From: Nitrososphaerales archaeon TH703
GTDB taxonomy: Archaea; Thermoproteota; Nitrososphaeria; Nitrososphaerales; Nitrososphaeraceae
Reading direction: 5' to 3'
NCBI GenBank assembly: GCA_014523525.1
Contig: JAATVL010000149.1
Location: forward strand, 1 to 19,460
DNA length: 19,460 nucleotides
Made by a program: the position numbers and the translations under genes. Position 1 is the first letter of the stretch; every line of letters begins with the position of its first letter. Below are positions 14,883 through 19,460 of the stretch, in pieces. The notes below the pieces were generated by a model. That model was not told where the DNA came from. It made no database searches and saw only the letters and a program-made list of their open reading frames with translations.

Positions 14883-15267
14883 TAATATTTGTACAAAGGG
14901 TTATATAATATATTATTCTTTTCTGTACGAAAACTGAATAAGCAGAACCAATTGTGTTATTAATATTCATAATTGTGTGGGCAAATTAGTTAGAGGACAG
15001 ATATGAAATTTAAGACTTGATCTGTTAAAAATGGGTAGAAGCAAGTTATTACTATTAGGGATAACATTCAACATTAATAGTATTTCATTAATGCCCGATG
15101 GCATACAGTCCAAGATGTAAAGGAACTGGAAGCAAGAATTGTACAAGATAATCGTTATTTTCAATAAAAAACTATTATTCACAGCTTTTAGAAACCTTAT
15201 TCAAGAATACTAATTCATTATGGAGAAAAAAATCAAAACTAAATAAATTACTCATTTTTTTGTCTAT
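14883..15267. other. Divergent intergenic region, 385 bp
   Basis: Between a minus-strand and a plus-strand gene. It holds the TATA box of the leftward gene and an AAATAAATTA (15241-15250) about 22 bp before the rightward TTG start at 15268. A 29-codon plus-strand frame (15030-15119, beginning MGRSKLLLLGI) and a start-less frame ending about 15175 (containing VQDVKELEARIVQDNRYF) lie side by side. They could be relics of one broken gene, or noise. No RNA gene is recognised. Confidence 0.4.
14901..14915 (-). promoter_or_regulatory. TATA box of the small helical-protein gene
   Basis: TAATATATTATATAA on the minus strand, centred about 26 bp from the TTG at 14882; it is the best TATA-like sequence in the window. 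Confidence 0.55.
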
Positions 15268-15996
15268 TTGAGAAGACGTACATTTAATATTCTTGCATTT
15301 GCAAATAATTATGAAATATTGGGTACGAATGGTCACTTGATTGCAAGAAAATTTTTTTCTTCCAAGAACGCATCAAGCTATGATAAGATTGTCAAATTTA
15401 CAACATTCTATAAAGATTCATTATGGAAGAAGGAGATGGTACGATTTATAGACGGAAAAAATAAATTAGTTCTTGATGTAGCGTGTGGTACTGGTAAACT
15501 TTCTACATTCATTCACTATGAATCGACCCAGCCTAGGATTATTGGAACTGATCTTACATATGATTATCTAAAACTGGCAAAAAATAGACAGAGTTATCTG
15601 CTTCTGACCAATTCCTTGGCGGAATTTCTTCCATATAAAGACGATAGTTTTGATGTTATAATTTCATCCTATCTGGCTAAATACACTGAGTTATCCGCCA
15701 TGGTAAGAGAGCATTGGCGCGTTTTAAAAAAAGGTGGAATCGTAATAATCCATGACTTTACATATCCTGATAGTAAATTGATGAAAATATTGTGGCATAC
15801 TTATTTTCAAATCTTAAACCAACTGGGGAAAGTAATAACCTCCTGGACAGATGTGTTTTCCAATCTAGACAAATTAATACAACTAAATCCTTGGGTAAAC
15901 AATCTCGTTAGAGAACTTGATGTGATTGGATTTAGATCTATATCAAAAAAGTACTACACATGTGGTACCGCTGCTATAGTATGGGCGATAAAGTAA
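15268..15996 (+). CDS. Class I SAM-dependent methyltransferase, UbiE/MenG-like
   Basis: A 242-residue methyltransferase. LDVACGTG (69-76) is SAM motif I and Asp95 (GTDLTY) ends strand 2. SLAEFLPYKDDSFDVIIS (116-133) is motif II and RVLKKGGIVIIHDF (151-164) is motif III. The pre-motif ASSYDKIVKFTTFYKDSLWKKEMV resembles the YD...WR opening of UbiE/MenG, which C-methylate prenylated quinone rings. The C-terminal part (DFTYPDSKLMKILWHTYF, and a terminal YYTCGTAAIVWAIK) also follows the UbiE layout. So a quinone or related prenyl-aromatic methyltransferase is likely, but other small-molecule targets cannot be excluded. TTG start with a TATA box about 22 bp upstream. It overlaps the next gene by 1 bp (TAATG) and begins a three-gene run. 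Confidence 0.85.
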   Translation: MRRRTFNILAFANNYEILGTNGHLIARKFFSSKNASSYDKIVKFTTFYKDSLWKKEMVRFIDGKNKLVLDVACGTGKLSTFIHYESTQPRIIGTDLTYDYLKLAKNRQSYLLLTNSLAEFLPYKDDSFDVIISSYLAKYTELSAMVREHWRVLKKGGIVIIHDFTYPDSKLMKILWHTYFQILNQLGKVITSWTDVFSNLDKLIQLNPWVNNLVRELDVIGFRSISKKYYTCGTAAIVWAIK

Positions 15997-16706
15997 TGAA
16001 AGAACAAGTAACCAGGCTTAATGAATGGTTTGTTCCACAGTTTGGCCCAATAAAATTTAGAATTTTTGTTGGTATGATGTTTCTTCCGTATACCGGAATG
16101 TGTATTTCATTTTCAATAATAGGATCATTGCTCGCGCCAACAATGGCATGGGATAGGATTGTTGCAATTACCATAATCTACTTTAGCGCTCTAGGTATTT
16201 CTGCGCATGCTGCAGATAGTATGGGTTCAAAAAAAAATAAGCCGTGGGGAGATCATTTTTCGAATCTCGAATTACTGATAATGCTCATATCTGGATTAGT
16301 TACAGCCTACACGATTGGTACATATTATATCATATTTTTTGTTCCATTATTACTACCAATAGCAATTTTGGAGGGTTTCTTCTTATTTGCATATAACTAT
16401 GAATTATGGAATGGATTTTTTCATAATAATATGTGGTTTGCAATATCTTGGGGCAGCATGCCACTGTTGGCAGGCTATGTCATGCAAACAAATTCTCTAT
16501 CCTTTGTTCCCTTATTGTTATCTCTGGTGGCTTTTGCAATCTCATATCTTGAGATAAACCTTTCGCAAAAATATAAAAAGTTCAAACAAGCCAACGACAT
16601 GAGTAGATCTAAAAAGCTAGAATTCAGATTAAAGATAATAAGCATAAGCACCATATTATTCTCAGTTGCGTTCTTGATTTTCCGCTCACTCCAGATCACT
16701 TTTTAA
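15996..16706 (+). CDS. Polytopic membrane protein, UbiA prenyltransferase-like
   Basis: About 236 residues with roughly seven or eight membrane helices. ATG at 15996 overlaps the upstream stop (TAATG). An ATG at 15960 in the same frame would overlap by 37 bp and add a cysteine-rich, unlikely N-terminus. The segment after helix 2 (GISAHAADSMGSKKNKPWG...LSN-like) sits where UbiA enzymes have the first Asp-rich loop. NGFFHNNMWFAISWGSMPLL followed by AGY resembles the G-N...G..PL.G stretch after the second loop. However, the full NDxxDxxxD and DxxxD motifs are not present. I therefore call it UbiA-like by fold and position, with function unproven. Its place between a UbiE-like and a UbiC-like gene supports a role in prenylated-ring synthesis. 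Confidence 0.62.
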   Translation: MKEQVTRLNEWFVPQFGPIKFRIFVGMMFLPYTGMCISFSIIGSLLAPTMAWDRIVAITIIYFSALGISAHAADSMGSKKNKPWGDHFSNLELLIMLISGLVTAYTIGTYYIIFFVPLLLPIAILEGFFLFAYNYELWNGFFHNNMWFAISWGSMPLLAGYVMQTNSLSFVPLLLSLVAFAISYLEINLSQKYKKFKQANDMSRSKKLEFRLKIISISTILFSVAFLIFRSLQITF

Positions 16707-16730
16707 TTTTCAATTTCATTAACAACTACG

Positions 16731-17228
16731 ATGCATAGAGTCTATAGTGTCAAAAATCGTCATCCTTTAACAATTAATGATATATCCAAGCTAGAAGCAA
16801 TTTCAAATAAAAAATTTGATCTTTCTCAGAAATTACTCTTGATTGATTTAGGAAATACTCAACATCTTTTAGAGGTAATGAATAATACAGAAACAAAAAT
16901 AAGAGTCATAGAGCAGGTTGAAGAAAAAAAAATAATTAAGCGCAAATCGTGTATAATTTCTTCAACAAATAATATTTTGGCTTATGCAAATTCAAAAATA
17001 TATTGTAAAAAAATTCCACTTCAGGTATTAGATGAAATACGAGAAGGCAGAAATGGCATTGGTAAAATACTACTTTACCATAGATTGGAGATATTCAAGA
17101 AAATAACCGAAATAGGGTATGTTTCAGGGTTACATATTTTTAAAAACTACTCCCTATATCATAAGGAACATCTAATTTGTAGGATAAATGAAATCTTTCC
17201 TATGAAGGTAAATAAAACTAATACCTAG
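16731..17228 (+). CDS. Chorismate lyase (UbiC/DUF98)-like protein
   Basis: A 165-residue soluble protein that aligns by eye with UbiC, which cleaves chorismate to 4-hydroxybenzoate and pyruvate. Matches run in order: a GNTQHLLEV strand (UbiC has an S-M-T opening), Arg71 in KIIKRKSCII (UbiC Arg76), an NNILAYANSKIYCKKIP strand (UbiC G-P-A-G-x-V-P region), G109-I-G111-KILL (UbiC PLGRYLF), and Glu154 in CRINEIFP (UbiC Glu155 in TELFLP). The length is the same as E. coli UbiC. The fold is shared with UTRA ligand-binding domains, but no DNA-binding domain is attached. A 24-bp gap separates it from the UbiA-like gene, and no Shine-Dalgarno is seen. The match is remote and the catalytic role is inferred. 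Confidence 0.62.
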   Translation: MHRVYSVKNRHPLTINDISKLEAISNKKFDLSQKLLLIDLGNTQHLLEVMNNTETKIRVIEQVEEKKIIKRKSCIISSTNNILAYANSKIYCKKIPLQVLDEIREGRNGIGKILLYHRLEIFKKITEIGYVSGLHIFKNYSLYHKEHLICRINEIFPMKVNKTNT

Positions 17229-17332
17229 CGCATTGTATTCGGTTTTAGAATAATTGATCAATTGACGTTAAAGAATGATTCCTATTTTCATATTTTGCAA
17301 TTAAAAATCCTTATTTCTGCCTGACATGATGG

Positions 17333-17371
17333 GACAACTTGTTGTCATTAAATAAATTTTTTATTTTTTTT
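17333..17371 (+). terminator. Stem-loop plus T tract after the UbiC-like gene
   Basis: GACAAC-TT-GTTGTC forms a 6-bp stem and is followed by T6-A-T8 (17357-17371). It ends the methyltransferase/membrane protein/UbiC-like run before the next promoter. A separate perfect 12-bp palindrome, AATTGATCAATT, lies upstream at 17252-17263, about 24 bp after the stop; its role is unknown. Confidence 0.5.
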
Positions 17372-17467
17372 ACTTACACATTTTTAATAACAGTTTCTTC
17401 TTGTGATCAAAAACTTTTTGCATGAAAAATTAGGATCCGGACAAGTGGCAAAAACTATTTTCAAATC

Positions 17468-17474
17468 ATATATA
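17468..17474 (+). promoter_or_regulatory. TATA box of the lipoamide dehydrogenase-type gene
   Basis: ATATATA centred 24 bp before the TTG start at 17495, consistent with leaderless transcription. Confidence 0.6.
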
Positions 17475-17494
17475 CAAATGTTTTGTAATAACAG

Positions 17495-18898
17495 TTGGTG
17501 GAGTCTAACTCATTGCAATCAAAAAAAATCAGAAAATTTGATCTTATAGTAATCGGGAGTGGTGCTGGTTTGGAGGTTGCCAGCGCAGCAGCGCAAAGTG
17601 GTATGAAAGTTGCAATCGTTGAAAAGAGCAAAATGGGTGGAACCTGCCTAAATAGGGGATGTATCCCTTCCAAACTACTAATACACAGTGCAGATGTAGC
17701 TGAGATATTAAAGACCGCAGACCTTTTCGGTATTCACGTTGAAAAGTTTTCTGTTGATTTTCAAAATATAGTAGATAGAGTAAACGGTATAATCGATTCA
17801 GATTCAGACGATATAAGAAAGGCACTTGGTAATTCAGAAAATCCGAAACTATTCCCGTCAGAATGCAAGTTTGTTGATGAAAAAACGCTCTTGGTAGGCG
17901 AAGAGAGAATATCCTCCAATCTTATCCTAATTGCTGCTGGCTCTAGACCTGCAATACCTAAAATGAACGGATTGGAAATAACCAACTATGTTACAAGTGA
18001 TGAAGCTCTTCGCCTTGAGAGACAACCTCGAGTCTTAACAATTATCGGGGGAGGATATATCGCAGCTGAGCTTGGTCATTTTTTCGGATCCCTTGGAACA
18101 AAGATCAATATAATTCAGAAGCACAAATATCTGATACCTAAAGAAGATCAAGAAATCTCAAAAAAATTCACAGAAATTTTCTCTAAAAAATACAATGTGT
18201 ATTTGCAATGTATCCCGGAACTAGTAACAAAGAAAAATGGCAAATTTGTGATTTCCGCAAAGAGATCTGGGGCCACCAAATATTTGGAAATTGAATCTGA
18301 TCAACTTTTATTAGCAACGGGACGTGTTCCTAATTCTGATACCCTTAATTTATCAAAGACAGGAGTTGAGGTGGATGAAGATGGATACATCAAGGTAGAT
18401 AAAACTCTTGAAACCAGTGTTAAAGGCATCTTTGCATTAGGCGATATAATTGGTCGCTATCAGTTCAGACACAGTGCAAATTTGGAGGCTCAATATGCTT
18501 TTTACAACATAATAAATCACAAGAAAAAAATTCCAGTAGATTACAGTGCAATGCCCCATGCAATTTTTAGTTCCCCTCAGGTGGCAGGAGTCGGATATAC
18601 AGAACAGGAATTGAAAAGGAGAACTAAAAAAGAATTTGTCAAATCAATATACCGCTATATAGATACTGCAATGGGGAAAGCATTAGATGATAGAGAGGGC
18701 TTCGTGAAATTATTAGTTAGTAAAGAAAACAGAAAAATTCTTGGGTGTCATATTATTGGAAGTCAAGCATCTGTACTTATTCATGAAGTTCTTGTGGCAA
18801 TCAAAAGTGGAGATGGAACTATTGACAACATTGCAAAGACGGTGCATGTTCATCCAGCACTTTCAGAAGTGATCGTAAGAGCTGCGGTTACAACGTAA
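17495..18898 (+). CDS. Dihydrolipoamide dehydrogenase-type class I disulfide oxidoreductase
   Basis: A 467-residue FAD/NAD(P) flavoprotein, full length for the family. The FAD motif is GSGAGLEVASAAAQSG (21-36); Leu26 replaces the usual third Gly. The redox disulfide is C51-L-N-R-G-C56 in MGGTCLNRGCIPSK. The NAD-binding motif GGGYIAAELG is at about 187-196, and the second FAD motif ALGDIIG is at about 310-317. The C-terminal dimerisation domain ends with H453-P-A-L-S-E458, the general acid/base pair of lipoamide dehydrogenase, and lacks the terminal CC of mercuric reductase. It could regenerate lipoate on a glycine-cleavage or 2-oxoacid complex, or act on another disulfide. No lipoyl protein gene is adjacent, so the substrate is open. 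TTG start; a GTG at the next codon is equally possible. Confidence 0.9.
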   Translation: MVESNSLQSKKIRKFDLIVIGSGAGLEVASAAAQSGMKVAIVEKSKMGGTCLNRGCIPSKLLIHSADVAEILKTADLFGIHVEKFSVDFQNIVDRVNGIIDSDSDDIRKALGNSENPKLFPSECKFVDEKTLLVGEERISSNLILIAAGSRPAIPKMNGLEITNYVTSDEALRLERQPRVLTIIGGGYIAAELGHFFGSLGTKINIIQKHKYLIPKEDQEISKKFTEIFSKKYNVYLQCIPELVTKKNGKFVISAKRSGATKYLEIESDQLLLATGRVPNSDTLNLSKTGVEVDEDGYIKVDKTLETSVKGIFALGDIIGRYQFRHSANLEAQYAFYNIINHKKKIPVDYSAMPHAIFSSPQVAGVGYTEQELKRRTKKEFVKSIYRYIDTAMGKALDDREGFVKLLVSKENRKILGCHIIGSQASVLIHEVLVAIKSGDGTIDNIAKTVHVHPALSEVIVRAAVTT

Positions 18899-19139
18899 GG
18901 TAAGGTGATAGAAAAGCACCATCTGTTGTTCTCCCACCAAGAATCTCGAATTGGTAAAATAGTAGTCGATTGACAATAAACAATTGACATGTTGTAATAT
19001 TTTAACTGATTATCACTTCATTAACATTATTTTAGCTCTCCTACAATTACAGAAATTGATTTTTTCAGTACCTCAATTACGCTACCATTTGGATTGAATT
19101 TGGAAAAACTCTTTTTAATATATGCTCCTAAATACACAT

Positions 19140-19265
19140 GTGATAGAAAAATTCAAAAAAACGAGAGAAAAACTTTTCAAAAATTCCCAAAAACTAAAGA
19201 TTACCTCTGTTGTTGGAATTAACGTCATAGCAATGACTATGTTCTATTCCATGCTCCTATCGTAA
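19140..19265 (+). CDS. Small single-pass membrane peptide
   Basis: A 41-residue frame beginning GTG at 19140 (or 47 residues from ATG at 19122). It has a basic amphipathic N-terminal helix (EKFKKTREKLFKNSQKLK) followed by a hydrophobic segment (ITSVVGINVIAMTMFYSMLL) and a stop at 19263. A TATA-like TTTAATATA (19114-19122) lies about 22 bp before the GTG, which favours the shorter leaderless form. Basic-then-hydrophobic order suggests an N-in, C-out or C-terminally anchored protein. No family is recognised; whether it is really translated is uncertain. Confidence 0.45.
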   Translation: MIEKFKKTREKLFKNSQKLKITSVVGINVIAMTMFYSMLLS

Positions 19266-19460
19266 ATTTCCCATATCCTTTTATAACTCTAGGTTAGGCT
19301 CTTTGTTACCAATTATATTATCGCATTTACTAATAGTGTCTATTTATTGCCAAATATTGGAAACATTATTAATGTATTTCGCATTTACATTAATGTGACA
19401 AGACAAAGTAAGCTCAGGGGATCTCACGGCCAAGACAACGATTGCAGCACAAAGAAAAAT
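19266..19460. other. Window end, possible start of another gene
   Basis: AT-rich to about 19390. An open frame from GTG at 19395 then runs off the window (22 codons, MTRQSKLRGSHGQ...). A second frame without a start codon reads SGDLTAKTTIAAQRKN and looks at least as coding-like. No call is possible without more sequence. Confidence 0.25.

Noticed and set aside
14967..15182. 71-codon minus-strand frame between divergent genes
   Set aside because: Low-complexity hydrophobic composition with no start signal or known domain; the opposite strand looks at least as plausible as a relic.
15960..15995. Upstream ATG as start of the UbiA-like membrane protein
   Set aside because: It would overlap the methyltransferase by 37 bp and add an atypical N-terminus; the TAATG overlap at 15996 is the usual coupled start.
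17252..17263. Perfect palindrome AATTGATCAATT as an operator
   Set aside because: It lies about 230 bp from the next start and close behind the previous stop, and a 12-bp AT-rich palindrome is expected by chance at this base composition.

Overview
This AT-rich window (by eye about two thirds A+T) looks like a chromosomal segment from an ammonia-oxidising or closely related archaeon of the Nitrososphaerota (Thaumarchaeota). A soil type such as Nitrosocosmicus is possible, but that is an inference. The evidence is archaeal-style gene architecture: TATA boxes 22-30 bp before start codons, many apparently leaderless TTG/GTG starts and few Shine-Dalgarno sites. The gene types also fit: a secreted two-domain multicopper oxidase, secreted Asn/Thr-rich proteins, a fused FixC-FixX flavoprotein, a single-finger C2H2 protein and an archaeal chlorite-dismutase/HemQ-family protein. 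I see no rRNA, tRNA, CRISPR array or intact insertion sequence.

Region 1 (1-4480) carries the C-terminal nuclease domain of a terminase-like protein, broken by an in-frame stop, and then four genes for exported proteins: a small PsbP-like protein, a multicopper oxidase and two low-complexity surface proteins. The last three each contain perfect or near-perfect in-frame tandem repeats.

Region 2 (4868-8236, minus strand) holds a tightly overlapping trio: a chlorite-dismutase/coproheme-decarboxylase family protein, a DUF1802 protein and an aldo/keto reductase. Upstream of it is a short nucleotide-sugar dehydrogenase that lacks the usual C-terminal domain.

Region 3 (8528-13046) has a plus-strand redoxin convergent with a minus-strand operon, etfB-etfA-fixCX. 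This is a complete FixABCX-type electron-transfer flavoprotein/quinone oxidoreductase set, and its EtfB has a bifurcating-type flavin motif.

Region 4 (13246-19265, mostly plus strand) begins with a radical SAM protein with a second cysteine cluster, followed by a clear terminator, then a C2H2 mini-protein convergent with a small helical protein. Next comes a three-gene run: a UbiE/MenG-like methyltransferase, a UbiA-like polytopic membrane protein and a UbiC-like (chorismate lyase fold) protein. After a second terminator there is a lipoamide-dehydrogenase-type flavoprotein, and then a small predicted membrane peptide.

The idea most worth testing is that the 15268-17228 run is an unrecognised archaeal quinone (or other prenylated aromatic) biosynthesis module. 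It lies 2.2 kb from a quinone-linked FixABCX operon, so electron bifurcation and quinone supply may be connected here.
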